The notes under the pieces were generated by a model. That model had not been told where the DNA came from, searched no databases, and was given only the letters and a program-made list of their open reading frames with translations. From assembly GCF_037044555.1 (NCBI RefSeq), contig NZ_CP146275.1:3080501-3144500 (forward strand): 64,000 nt of DNA. Direction: 5' to 3'. This document shows positions 35,688-43,374 of the stretch, piece by piece. The stretch is from Pelagibacterium nitratireducens (GTDB lineage: Bacteria; Pseudomonadota; Alphaproteobacteria; Rhizobiales; Devosiaceae). The position numbers and the translations under genes were made by a program. Within the stretch, counting starts at the first letter, position 1; the number at the start of each line of letters is the position of its first letter.

Positions 35688-36872
35688 ATGCCCAATACCC
35701 GCCTGCCTTTTACCCTGCCCGAATATTACGAGCGCCTGGAGGCCGTCCGCCGGTCGATGCAGACGCAGGGCATCGACGTTCTGATCGTCACCAATCCCTC
35801 CAACATGCACTGGCTGACCGGCTATGACGGGTGGAGCTTTTACGTGCATCAGGCGGTGATCGTTTCGCTCACCGACGAGCCATTGTGGTGGGGGCGGCCC
35901 ATGGATGCGGTGGGGGCCGAAAAAACCACCTGGCTGGCAACGGACTCGATCTATTTCTATCCCGACGATTTCGTCCAGAACCCCGAAAAGCACGCCTATG
36001 TGCATCTGTGCGGCGTGCTCAAGGACAAGGGCTGGGACCAGCGCCGGATTGGCGTGGAAATGGACAATTATTATTTCACCGCCTCCTGCCTTGAGACGCT
36101 GCGGGCCGAAATCCCCGATGTCGCAATTGTCGATGCCACTTCGGTGGTCACCTGGCAGCGTTCGGTCAAATCGGAAGCCGAGATCGAATATATGCGCCGC
36201 GCGGCACGAATCGTTGAAGCGATGCATGCGCGTATTCGCGAGGTGACGCGGCCCGGTCTGCGCAAGAACGAGCTGGTCGCGGAAATCTATCACGCCTCGC
36301 TGGTTGGCGCGGATGGCTATGGGGGGGACTATTCGGCGATCGTTCCGCTCACGCCCTCGGGGCGCGATGCGGCGGCGGCACATCTGACCTGGGACGATCG
36401 CGAGATGGTCAAGGGCGAAGGCACGTTTTTCGAGATTGCCGGGTGTTACAAGCGCTATCACTGCCCGATTTCGCGCACCGGCTATCTGGGCAAGCCGCCC
36501 AAGGACATGCTCAAGGCGCAGGAAGCGGTGCTCGAAGGCATGGAAGCGGGCATGGCGGTGGCAAAACCCGGCTATACGTGCGGGGAAATCGCCGATGCGT
36601 TTTTCGGTGTGCTCAAGAAATACGGCGTCGAGAAAACCTCGCGCACCGGCTATTCGGTGGGGCTGTCCTATCCGCCCGATTGGGGCGAGCACACGATGAG
36701 CATCCGTCCGGGCGACCCCTCGATCCTGCGCGCCAACATGGTGTTCCATTTCATGCCGGCCATCTGGACCCCCGACTGGGGGCTGGAGATCACCGAAACC
36801 ATGCGGATTACTGACGAGGGCGGGCCGGAGTGCCTAGCCAATGTGCCGCGCGAGATGTTTGTGAAGAACTAG
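35688..36872 (+). CDS. eutD: Ectoine hydrolase EutD/DoeA
   Basis: 394 aa creatinase-like M24 family enzyme that opens the ectoine ring to give N-acetyl-diaminobutyrate. N-terminal creatinase-type domain (TNPSNMHWLTGYDGWSFYVHQ), then a pita-bread domain with GYGGDYSAIVPLTPSG, a TFFEIAGCYKRYHCPISRT stretch and GYSVGLSYPPDWGEHTMS. The classical M24 metal ligands are only partly kept, as in other DoeA proteins. ATG at 35688 follows AAGG; the frame is open back to 35655 but that extension is unlike the family. Confidence 0.9.
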   Translation: MPNTRLPFTLPEYYERLEAVRRSMQTQGIDVLIVTNPSNMHWLTGYDGWSFYVHQAVIVSLTDEPLWWGRPMDAVGAEKTTWLATDSIYFYPDDFVQNPEKHAYVHLCGVLKDKGWDQRRIGVEMDNYYFTASCLETLRAEIPDVAIVDATSVVTWQRSVKSEAEIEYMRRAARIVEAMHARIREVTRPGLRKNELVAEIYHASLVGADGYGGDYSAIVPLTPSGRDAAAAHLTWDDREMVKGEGTFFEIAGCYKRYHCPISRTGYLGKPPKDMLKAQEAVLEGMEAGMAVAKPGYTCGEIADAFFGVLKKYGVEKTSRTGYSVGLSYPPDWGEHTMSIRPGDPSILRANMVFHFMPAIWTPDWGLEITETMRITDEGGPECLANVPREMFVKN

Positions 36873-36947
36873 AAAGGGCAAGGCCCCTCGCCCCGACCCT
36901 CTCCCCAGAGGGGAATGGCCCTAACCAGATATTGTGGAGTTTGATTC

Positions 36948-38114
36948 TTGGCCCATAGACTGCTCGGTGAAACGCTCGAAATCCTCGCGGACCTGATCGG
37001 CTTTGAGTCGGTGTCGGCGGACAGCAATCTCGAGATGATCGCCTATATCAACCACCGGCTCGACCAGATCGGCACGCGCACCTATCTGACGCTGAACGAG
37101 ACGGGCAACAAGGCCAACCTTTTTGCAACGCTGGGCCCGCCCGAGGCCGATGGCGGGATCGTTCTGTCGGGGCACACCGATGTGGTGCCGGTGGAAGGGC
37201 AGGACTGGAGTTCGGACCCGTTCACCGCAACGCTGCGCAACCGAAAGATCTACGGGCGCGGGGCGTGCGACATGAAGGGGTTCATCGCCTGCACGCTGGC
37301 TTTTGCCCCCTATTTCCAGGAAATCGGATTAAAGCGCCCCATCCATCTGGCCTTTACCTATGACGAGGAGGTGGGGTGCCTTGGCGCACATGTGATGCTC
37401 AAGGAACTCAAGGCGACCGGCCGCAAGCCTTCGCTGTGCATCGTGGGCGAACCGACCATGATGAAGATCGTCGAGGGCAACAAGGGGTGCTGCGAATACA
37501 CCACCCATTTTACCGGGCTCGAGGGCCATGGCTCGATGCCCGACCGGGGGGTCAATGCCGTCGAATATGCCGTGCAGTATGTAACCAAGCTGCTCGAAAT
37601 CGGCGGCGCGCTGAAATCGCGCGCGCCGGAGGGCAGCCGGTTCGAACCGCCCTGGTCGACAATTCAGATCGGTAAAATGGCCGGCGGCATCGCGCGCAAC
37701 ATCATCCCCGGGCAGTGTTCGGTGGAGTGGGAGTTGCGGCACGTCAATTCGGGCGATTTTGCCTTCACCCATGAGCAGATCACCGGCTTTGTCGAGGATG
37801 TTCTGCTGCCCAAAATGGTCGATATCCATCCCGACGCGGCGGTCATCACCGAAACCATCGGGGAAGTGGCCGGGCTCGAACCAATGACCAAATCGGAGGC
37901 CGTGGCACTGGTGCGGGCGCTGACCGGCAATGAGGATCCTGCCGAATGCGTGGCGTTTTCGACCGAGGCGGGCCTGTTTCAGGAGATGGGCATCGATACG
38001 GTGATCTGCGGGCCAGGCTCGATCGAACAGGCGCACAAGCCCGACGAATTCGTCGAGCTCGACCAGCTTTCAGCGTGTCTGGAGATGATCGAGGGGCTGG
38101 AAAAGCACCAGTAG
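36948..38114 (+). CDS. ArgE-like M20 deacetylase, probable N-acetyl-diaminobutyrate deacetylase
   Basis: 388 aa zinc amidohydrolase close to acetylornithine deacetylase (ArgE). Metal and catalytic residues visible: LSGHTDVVPV (His, Asp), GRGACDMKG (Asp), YDEEVGCLG (Glu pair), VGEPT (Glu), and a C-terminal QAHKPDEF (His). TTG start at 36948, since a TGA lies two codons upstream and GGAG is 8 bases before. It occupies the slot where eutE/doeB (an aspartoacylase-like enzyme of a different fold) normally sits, so it probably deacetylates N-acetyl-L-2,4-diaminobutyrate. A true arginine-pathway ArgE is the alternative. Confidence 0.82.
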   Translation: MAHRLLGETLEILADLIGFESVSADSNLEMIAYINHRLDQIGTRTYLTLNETGNKANLFATLGPPEADGGIVLSGHTDVVPVEGQDWSSDPFTATLRNRKIYGRGACDMKGFIACTLAFAPYFQEIGLKRPIHLAFTYDEEVGCLGAHVMLKELKATGRKPSLCIVGEPTMMKIVEGNKGCCEYTTHFTGLEGHGSMPDRGVNAVEYAVQYVTKLLEIGGALKSRAPEGSRFEPPWSTIQIGKMAGGIARNIIPGQCSVEWELRHVNSGDFAFTHEQITGFVEDVLLPKMVDIHPDAAVITETIGEVAGLEPMTKSEAVALVRALTGNEDPAECVAFSTEAGLFQEMGIDTVICGPGSIEQAHKPDEFVELDQLSACLEMIEGLEKHQ

Positions 38115-38222
38115 GCCGGGAAGCCCCCTCAACCCGGACCTTCGATCCGGCCTCCCGCAGGGAGAGGTGAGAAAGCGGCTGACGGTGGGGGAGATAGCGA
38201 GGGGTGGTGCATTTGCGCTCTG

Positions 38223-38254
38223 CCGTCATCCCGGGCCGAGACCCGGGATCCAGT
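38223..38254. repeat. Palindromic repeat unit (REP-like), inverted orientation
   Basis: CCGTCATCCCGGG-N6-CCCGGGATCCAGTA: the reverse complement of the usual unit. Forms an inverted pair with the next unit 37 bp away. Confidence 0.8.
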
Positions 38255-38291
38255 AAGCGGCAGCTTGGCGGCTCCATCGCACGCGTTGGGG

Positions 38292-38323
38292 TACTGGCCC
38301 CCGGGTCAAGCCCGGGGTGACGG
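38292..38323. repeat. Palindromic repeat unit (REP-like), direct orientation
   Basis: TACTGGCCCCCGGG-TCAAG-CCCGGGGTGACGG. Second half of an inverted pair between two convergent genes (M20 deacetylase and LLM oxidoreductase). Confidence 0.8.
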
Positions 38324-38368
38324 TGGCGGGGTTATAGAGCTAGAGCATACCGCTGGCGCTCAGGAGCG

Positions 38369-39370
38369 CTACCGGAACGCCGGAATGACCTCGCGGCCAT
38401 AGCGGGCGATGATGTCTTCTTCCTCGCCACTGTCGAGATAGATGTTGAACTGGGTAACGCCCGCCGCTTCGAGATCGCGGATCTTTGCGATGTGGTCTTC
38501 GGGCTCGCCGAGCACGCAGAAGCTTTCAACGATGTCGTCGGTGATGAAATCGAGATAGGGGTTATCGGACTGGCCGTGCTTGGAATAGTCATAGCCACGC
38601 CGCGCTTCGATATATGAGGTGAGGCTGGCGGGGACCTTGTCGCTGTCGGCGCCGTATTTCTCGACGATATCGGCCACGTGATTGCCCACCATGGCGGGGA
38701 ACCATTTGGTGGCTTCGATGGCTTTTGTCTTGTCCCCGAAATAGGCGGGCGCAGCGGCCATTGAGCGATAGCTGCTCATATCCCGTCCCGCGGCCTTGCC
38801 TGCGGCGATGCACTGGTCGGTGAACCATTTGCACAGGCCCGGTTCTGCGATCTGGAGCACGACGCCATCGGCGCTTTCCCCAGCGGTTTTGAGCGCCAAA
38901 GGCCCATAGGCAGCGATCCAGGAGGGTATATCGTGGCCCACGGCCCAGGGAAACTGGACGGGGTTGGGCACATCGCCATACATTACCTCTTCGCCGCGCA
39001 CCATGGCGCGGGTCTTGGCGATGAATTCGGCTACGCGTTTGAGCGTTGCGGGCTTGTGGCCCATCACCCGGCGCGAGGAATCCCCTCGGCCGACGGCCAG
39101 ATCGAAGCGCCCGCCGCTCTGTTTGGCCAATGAGCCGAACAGCGAAGCGGCGACGGACCAGTCACGCACGTCGGGATTGGTGACCAGCGGCCCGAACCGC
39201 ATGGATTTGGTCCATTCCATTCCCATGGCCATGGCCGGATACGGATCGCGCCAGAGGATGTGGGAGTCGTAGAACCAGCAATAGGTGAAACCGGCATATT
39301 CGGCGGCTTGAATCAGATAGCGCGCCCTGTCGTGATCGACGAAACCCTTGAAGGTGATCCCGAATTCCAT
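38369..39370 (-). CDS. LLM-class F420-dependent oxidoreductase (TIGR03842-like)
   Basis: 333 aa luciferase-like monooxygenase superfamily protein. The start MEFGITFKGFVDHDRARYLIQAAEYAGF and the block RFGPLVTNPDVRDWSVAA fit a group annotated as F420-dependent. GGRFDLAVGRGDSSRR is the family phosphate-binding region for F420/FMN. ATG at 39370; residues upstream of it in frame are unlike the family. Last gene of the minus-strand array, 96 bp after the transporter ATPase. Cofactor assignment depends on the family and on the adjacent cofE and importer; FMN is the alternative. Substrate unknown. Confidence 0.82.
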   Translation of the reverse strand: MEFGITFKGFVDHDRARYLIQAAEYAGFTYCWFYDSHILWRDPYPAMAMGMEWTKSMRFGPLVTNPDVRDWSVAASLFGSLAKQSGGRFDLAVGRGDSSRRVMGHKPATLKRVAEFIAKTRAMVRGEEVMYGDVPNPVQFPWAVGHDIPSWIAAYGPLALKTAGESADGVVLQIAEPGLCKWFTDQCIAAGKAAGRDMSSYRSMAAAPAYFGDKTKAIEATKWFPAMVGNHVADIVEKYGADSDKVPASLTSYIEARRGYDYSKHGQSDNPYLDFITDDIVESFCVLGEPEDHIAKIRDLEAAGVTQFNIYLDSGEEEDIIARYGREVIPAFR

Positions 39371-39466
39371 TGTCCCTACCCTTTCAGAACCGGCACCCCG
39401 CATTTGCCGTGCGGGAATATTTTGACCAGACGATCAAATTTTTAGACGGGGCGCAAGAGGAATTCG

Positions 39467-40240
39467 TCACGGCCCATAGGCGATCATCGGGCGGCCAGAG
39501 GCCGGGTTGGGCACTATGGTGGCGGCGACGCCATAGACGCGGGCGAGAAACGCGGAATCGATGACCGTTTCGGGCGTGCCCTGTGCCACCACCCTGCCCC
39601 GATCGAGCGCCACGACGTGATCGAACCAGGCGGCGGTCAGGTTGAGATCGTGCATGGTGACGAGGATGGTGAGCCCTTCACGGGCAAGGGCGCGCAGGAT
39701 TTCCATGACGGCGATCTGGGCCGAAAGGTCGAGATGGTTGGTGGGTTCGTCGAGCAGTAGCAGGCGCGGGGATTGGGCGAGGGCGCGGGCAATGTGCACA
39801 CGCTGCTGTTCACCACCGGACAGGGTGGAAAAGCGCCGCGTTGCGAACTCGGCGACCCCGGCCCGGGCCATGGCGCGGGCGGCGATCTCCTCGTCGCCGC
39901 TCTGGCTGTCGGCGGCCCACAGGCCCTGATGGGGCAGGCGGCCGAGCATCACCACGTCATGAACGTCAATGGGCTGGTCGGTGCCGGCGGTCTGTTCGAC
40001 CAGGGCGGCGACGCGGGCGCGCTCCCGGCGCCGCAGGGCGTGAAAATCGGCACCCGCGAATTCGATATGGGCGCGCGCGCCCGGCTCGAAACCGAGGATC
40101 ACCCGTAGCAGCGAGGATTTGCCGGCGCCATTGGGGCCGATCAGCGCGTTGAGACGGCCTGGCTGGAGGGCAAAGGATACATCATCGAGGATGGTCTTGC
40201 CCTCGAGGGTGAGACTGGCGCTTTGAATGGCAAGGCTCAT
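39467..40240 (-). CDS. ABC importer ATPase, proposed F420-0 transporter
   Basis: 257 aa ATPase of the FecE/BtuD type. Walker A GPNGAGKSS, signature LSGGEQQR, Walker B LLLLDEPTNHLD, switch His in LVTMHDLNL. The general family serves iron-siderophore, haem or cobalamin uptake. In gene order with permease, binding protein and cofE it matches the proposed F420-0 ABC cassette (family TIGR03873 as I recall it). Start overlaps the permease stop by 4 bp (ATGA). The long frame running upstream of it is shadow. Confidence 0.82.
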   Translation of the reverse strand: MSLAIQSASLTLEGKTILDDVSFALQPGRLNALIGPNGAGKSSLLRVILGFEPGARAHIEFAGADFHALRRRERARVAALVEQTAGTDQPIDVHDVVMLGRLPHQGLWAADSQSGDEEIAARAMARAGVAEFATRRFSTLSGGEQQRVHIARALAQSPRLLLLDEPTNHLDLSAQIAVMEILRALAREGLTILVTMHDLNLTAAWFDHVVALDRGRVVAQGTPETVIDSAFLARVYGVAATIVPNPASGRPMIAYGP

Positions 40241-41295
40241 GTGGCCCGCCTGTTGCGCAAGAGGATAAGGAAGAAGGCCGGGGCGCCGATCATGGCGGTG
40301 ACGATGCCGACAGGCAGCTCGCGCGGGTCGAAGAGGGTGCGGGACGCCGTATCGGTCCACACCATGAAAACGGCCCCGGCCAAAGCCGCGAGCGGGAGCA
40401 GATGGTGGTGGCGTCCGCCGGCGACGAGCCGCACCGCGTGGGGCAGGATCAAGCCGACAAAGCCGATGGCGCCCGAAATCGCAACGAGAACGCCGGTCAG
40501 AAGCGCGGTACCGCCCAGCATGACCCAGCGGGTTCTTTCGACATCGATGCCCAGCGCGCGGGCGGCGGTATCGCCGAAGACGAATCCGTCGAGGATACGG
40601 CCCGAGGCGATCAATGGCGCGCCCACGGCGGCCAGCGCCACAAGCGCCAAACCTGTATCGGACCAGCGGGCGCCGGCCAGCGAGCCCATCAGCCAGGACA
40701 GAATTTCGCGGTAGGAATCCCCGGTCGCCGTCCAGAAGATCAGAAACGAGGTGAGCGCGGAGGCGAGCGCGGAAACAGCCAGCCCGGCGAGGATGGCGCG
40801 CGACGCGGTGATGGCGCCGAGCGAGCGGGCCAGCCCCAGCGTCAGTCCCATGGCGACCAGGGCACCGATGAAGGCGCCGACCGGCAGGAGCAGCGTCGCG
40901 CCGATCAGCATCATGGAAACGGCACCCACCGAGGCACCGGACGAAAGGCCGAGGAGGTAGGGATCGGCCAATGGGTTGCGCGTCAGAGCCTGCATGACGG
41001 CACCGCAAATGGCCAGCCCGGCACCCACGGCAGCGGCAGCGAGGACGCGCGGCAGGCGCAATTCCCAGACGATCCCCTCGCGCAGGCGCGAGACCGGGTT
41101 TTCGGCAATAAGACCGAGTTTGTGGGCGATCACCGCCCAGACTTCACCGGGGGAAATATCGGCAGGGCCGATGGTGACGGCGATGACGAGGGAAGCACAA
41201 AGCAGTAGTGCCAGCCCCGCCAGCCCGGCCTGAAACTTCAGCCGCCGCAGGGCGGCGGGCGTGAGGGCGGACAGGCCGAGCGGGGCGGCGACCAT
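40237..41295 (-). CDS. FecCD-type ABC permease, proposed F420-0 transporter
   Basis: 352 aa inner-membrane permease with about ten hydrophobic helices. FecCD signatures: ELRLPRVLAAAAVGAGLAICGAVMQALTRNPLADPYLLGL in the first half and GAIGFVGLILPHAVRLV in the second, the latter docking the ATPase. The N-terminal AVTIGPADISPGEVWAVI fits the F420-0 permease group (TIGR03869 as recalled). Overlaps the ATPase gene by 4 bp and is separated from the binding-protein gene by two palindromic units. Cobalamin or haem transport is the main alternative. Confidence 0.83.
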   Translation of the reverse strand: MVAAPLGLSALTPAALRRLKFQAGLAGLALLLCASLVIAVTIGPADISPGEVWAVIAHKLGLIAENPVSRLREGIVWELRLPRVLAAAAVGAGLAICGAVMQALTRNPLADPYLLGLSSGASVGAVSMMLIGATLLLPVGAFIGALVAMGLTLGLARSLGAITASRAILAGLAVSALASALTSFLIFWTATGDSYREILSWLMGSLAGARWSDTGLALVALAAVGAPLIASGRILDGFVFGDTAARALGIDVERTRWVMLGGTALLTGVLVAISGAIGFVGLILPHAVRLVAGGRHHHLLPLAALAGAVFMVWTDTASRTLFDPRELPVGIVTAMIGAPAFFLILLRNRRAT

Positions 41296-41331
41296 TAGAG
41301 AGCTTTCCTTCGACTGTTCCCAACCCGCCGC

Positions 41332-41361
41332 GCTGCCCCGGACCTGATCCGGGGTCCAGCA
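41332..41361. repeat. Palindromic repeat unit (REP-like), inverted
   Basis: GCTGCCCCGGA-CCTGA-TCCGGGGTCCAGCA. Between permease and binding-protein genes, inside the F420 array. Confidence 0.7.
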
Positions 41362-41397
41362 GCGCCAATCGAAACTCCAGCGCCCGAGGCTGGCTCA

Positions 41398-41427
41398 CAT
41401 GGGCCCCGGCTTTCGCCGGGGAAGCGA
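41398..41427. repeat. Palindromic repeat unit, variant
   Basis: GGGCCCCGGC-TTTC-GCCGGGGAAGCG, a variant like the one at 4924. Lies 11 bp downstream of the binding-protein stop in transcription direction, positioned to stabilise that transcript end. Confidence 0.65.
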
Positions 41428-41437
41428 AGGAGGGGAG

Positions 41438-42376
41438 TCATGGGTTCAGATCCAGCCCCTGAAGTTGCCGGGCCAGATCGGCGGTGGCGGGGATGGAGCG
41501 TATGCCCGGTTCGGCGGCGGGGAACGGGATGATGATGTAGCGCTCGTTCTGGACGGCGCTCAGGTTCGCGGTCGCCGGATTGTCGTTGAGGAGGGTGATC
41601 TTCTGGGTGACCGAATTCCATGCGGCGTCGACAAGGATCATCACGTCGGGGTCCTCGTCGACAATGGCTTCCCAACTGGCAGAGGTCCAGGTGTCTTCCA
41701 CATCGGCAAAGATGTTGGCGATGCCCAGCGCCTCCATGGTCATTTGCGGGCCGCCCAGGCCGGCGCCGACATAGGGGGTGGAGGTGGCCGAGGAATACCA
41801 GACGCCGGTCAGGTTTGAGGTTGGCTTGATCTCTTCGAGCATTGTGCGCTGCTCGGCGACAAGTTGGGCGGCGCGGTCCTCGACATCGAAAATGGCGCCC
41901 ATTTCAACGATCTGGTCGAACACATCCTCGAACGAGAGCTTTTCGGGGGTACCTTCCGAGCGACAGGCGGTGGGGGCGACATAGGTGGCAACGCCGAGCG
42001 CGTGCAGGCTGTCGCGCGTCCCTGCCGCATCGGCGGCAAAGCTCGATTCCCAGCCGCCATAGACAAAATCGGGCTCGGCTTCGAGCACCACTTCCTGGGA
42101 GGGAACGCGATCGGCAAGGACGGTCAATTGGGTGTCCGGCGCCCATTGGTCGGGGACCGGGCCGTCCTGAAAGCCGACGCCGAAGATTTTGTCGCCAAGT
42201 CCCAAAGCCAGAAGCAGTTCGGTGGCGGTGGACTTGATGGTGACGACCCGTTCGGGCGGGGCATCGAAGGTTACCGTGGTGCCGCAGTTTTCGATGGTCA
42301 GGGGGTAGTCGGTGGCGAGGGCGGGGGTTGAGAGGGCCGCGGCGAACAAGAGACCGGAAAGTGCCGCAATGGCCAT
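41438..42376 (-). CDS. Periplasmic binding protein, proposed F420-0 transporter
   Basis: 312 aa class III (BtuF/FhuD-like) binding protein. Signal peptide residues 1-21 (AALSGLLFAAALSTPALA-T). The mature start YPLTIENCGTTVTFDAPPERVVTIKSTATELLLALGLGDKI is the pattern I associate with the putative F420-0 binding proteins (TIGR03868). Later blocks include EPDFVYGGWESSF and EDPDVMILVDAAWNS, typical of the fold. ATG at 42376. The frame extends upstream through palindromic repeats and is not coding there. Cobalamin or siderophore binding is the alternative. Confidence 0.83.
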   Translation of the reverse strand: MAIAALSGLLFAAALSTPALATDYPLTIENCGTTVTFDAPPERVVTIKSTATELLLALGLGDKIFGVGFQDGPVPDQWAPDTQLTVLADRVPSQEVVLEAEPDFVYGGWESSFAADAAGTRDSLHALGVATYVAPTACRSEGTPEKLSFEDVFDQIVEMGAIFDVEDRAAQLVAEQRTMLEEIKPTSNLTGVWYSSATSTPYVGAGLGGPQMTMEALGIANIFADVEDTWTSASWEAIVDEDPDVMILVDAAWNSVTQKITLLNDNPATANLSAVQNERYIIIPFPAAEPGIRSIPATADLARQLQGLDLNP

Positions 42377-42434
42377 GGCCCCTCGTTCCTGCCAGAGAAG
42401 CGAAGGACGAAAAGTCGTGCCACGCCCCCAGCTT

Positions 42435-42463
42435 GTCACCCCGGCCTTGAGCCGGGGTCCAGA
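42435..42463. repeat. Palindromic repeat unit (REP-like), inverted
   Basis: GTCACCCCGGC-CTTGA-GCCGGGGTCCAGA, first half of an inverted pair in the cofE to binding-protein gap. Confidence 0.8.
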
Positions 42464-42502
42464 CAACGGCAGCGTTTGCGATTTTGCCGGGGCGCTGCCG
42501 TT

Positions 42503-42534
42503 TACTGGACCCCGGGTCGAGCCCGGGATGACGG
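42503..42534. repeat. Palindromic repeat unit (REP-like), direct
   Basis: TACTGGACCCCGGG-TCGAG-CCCGGGATGACGG. Between it and the previous unit lies a further perfect inverted repeat AACGGCAGCG/CGCTGCCGTT, so the three palindromes nest as one composite element. Confidence 0.8.
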
Positions 42535-42564
42535 TGGTGTTTGGGGCAAAGGACGTGACACCGC

Positions 42565-43374
42565 TCATTTTACCTTTTCCTTTTTGCCCGCCATCTCGTG
42601 GATGGCCGCGTCGTAGCCCTGCTTGTAAGCCTCGGTCGACCCGAAGCGGAACATGTCGTCTTCGCCCAGCCGGGCCAGGGTCTTGGCGCCGGGGCTGTCG
42701 AGATCGATGACCAGCTTTGCCAGGCCCCGCGCTACCGCGACGGGCATGCGCGAGGCCTTGCCCTTGACCAGATCGGCCGCGGCGGCGAGCTCGTCGGCAA
42801 GCACGGTGACCGTTACGTTCAATGGCCGGCCATTGGCATCGACGCCACCGCGCAGATCATCGACCAGTTGCACGCCGGCTGCGCCTATGGCGGCGTCGGT
42901 CTGGCCGACGCGCCAGGGGCGACCGAGGGTATCGGTAATGATGAGGCCGAGCCTCTTGCCGGTCTTTTCGCGCAGGGCGCCGCAGAGCGCCCGGGCAGAA
43001 GCGTCGGGGTCGCGCGGCAGGCGCAGAGCGAGGCCATCGGGGACGTTTGAGGTGTCGAGCCCGGCGGCGGCCATCACCAGGCCTTGCCGGGTTTCGACAA
43101 TTCTGGTGATCCCACCGGGATGGGCGCGCTCGGCGACGATGCGGACCGTATCTTCCTCGATGGCCATATCGCGCGCCGCGATAGGCACCTGCATGCCTTC
43201 GGCCTTGGAGACGATTTTGGAGGTGACGATCAGGATATCGCCATCGGCCAGCGCAGCGTCCGGATCGGAGGTGGCCATTGTGTCGATGGCGTTCGAAATC
43301 AGCGCCACCAGATCGTCACCTGGCCCGATTTCGGGGATGCCCTCGATGCCCCAGAGTGTCAGACGATCGGCCAT
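42565..43374 (-). CDS. cofE: Coenzyme F420-0:L-glutamate ligase
   Basis: 269 aa GTP-dependent ligase that adds gamma-linked glutamates to F420-0, the final step of coenzyme F420 synthesis. Family blocks: [43 protein letters not shown] (metal and GTP site), and [25 protein letters not shown]. Length is close to archaeal and actinobacterial CofE (about 245-260 aa); there is no FbiB-like C-terminal nitroreductase domain. ATG at 43374 shares a base with the stop of the upstream LLM gene. It sits between an F420-type oxidoreductase and the transporter genes. No cofC, cofD or fbiC is in the window. Confidence 0.93.
   Translation of the reverse strand: MADRLTLWGIEGIPEIGPGDDLVALISNAIDTMATSDPDAALADGDILIVTSKIVSKAEGMQVPIAARDMAIEEDTVRIVAERAHPGGITRIVETRQGLVMAAAGLDTSNVPDGLALRLPRDPDASARALCGALREKTGKRLGLIITDTLGRPWRVGQTDAAIGAAGVQLVDDLRGGVDANGRPLNVTVTVLADELAAAADLVKGKASRMPVAVARGLAKLVIDLDSPGAKTLARLGEDDMFRFGSTEAYKQGYDAAIHEMAGKKEKVK

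Noticed and set aside
34611..36749. 712-codon open frame on the minus strand opposite eutC and eutD
   Set aside because: His/Gly/Arg-rich translation without motifs, antisense to two well-supported eut genes.
39467..42376. Siderophore, haem or cobalamin importer as first reading of the FecCD-type ABC genes
   Set aside because: No TonB-dependent receptor, Fur-like site or cobalamin genes nearby. The cofE and LLM context and the binding-protein start favour F420-0, though this is kept as the main alternative.
4801..42534. CRISPR array among the repeated GC palindromes
   Set aside because: Units are dispersed singly or in inverted pairs, not regularly spaced, and no cas genes are present.
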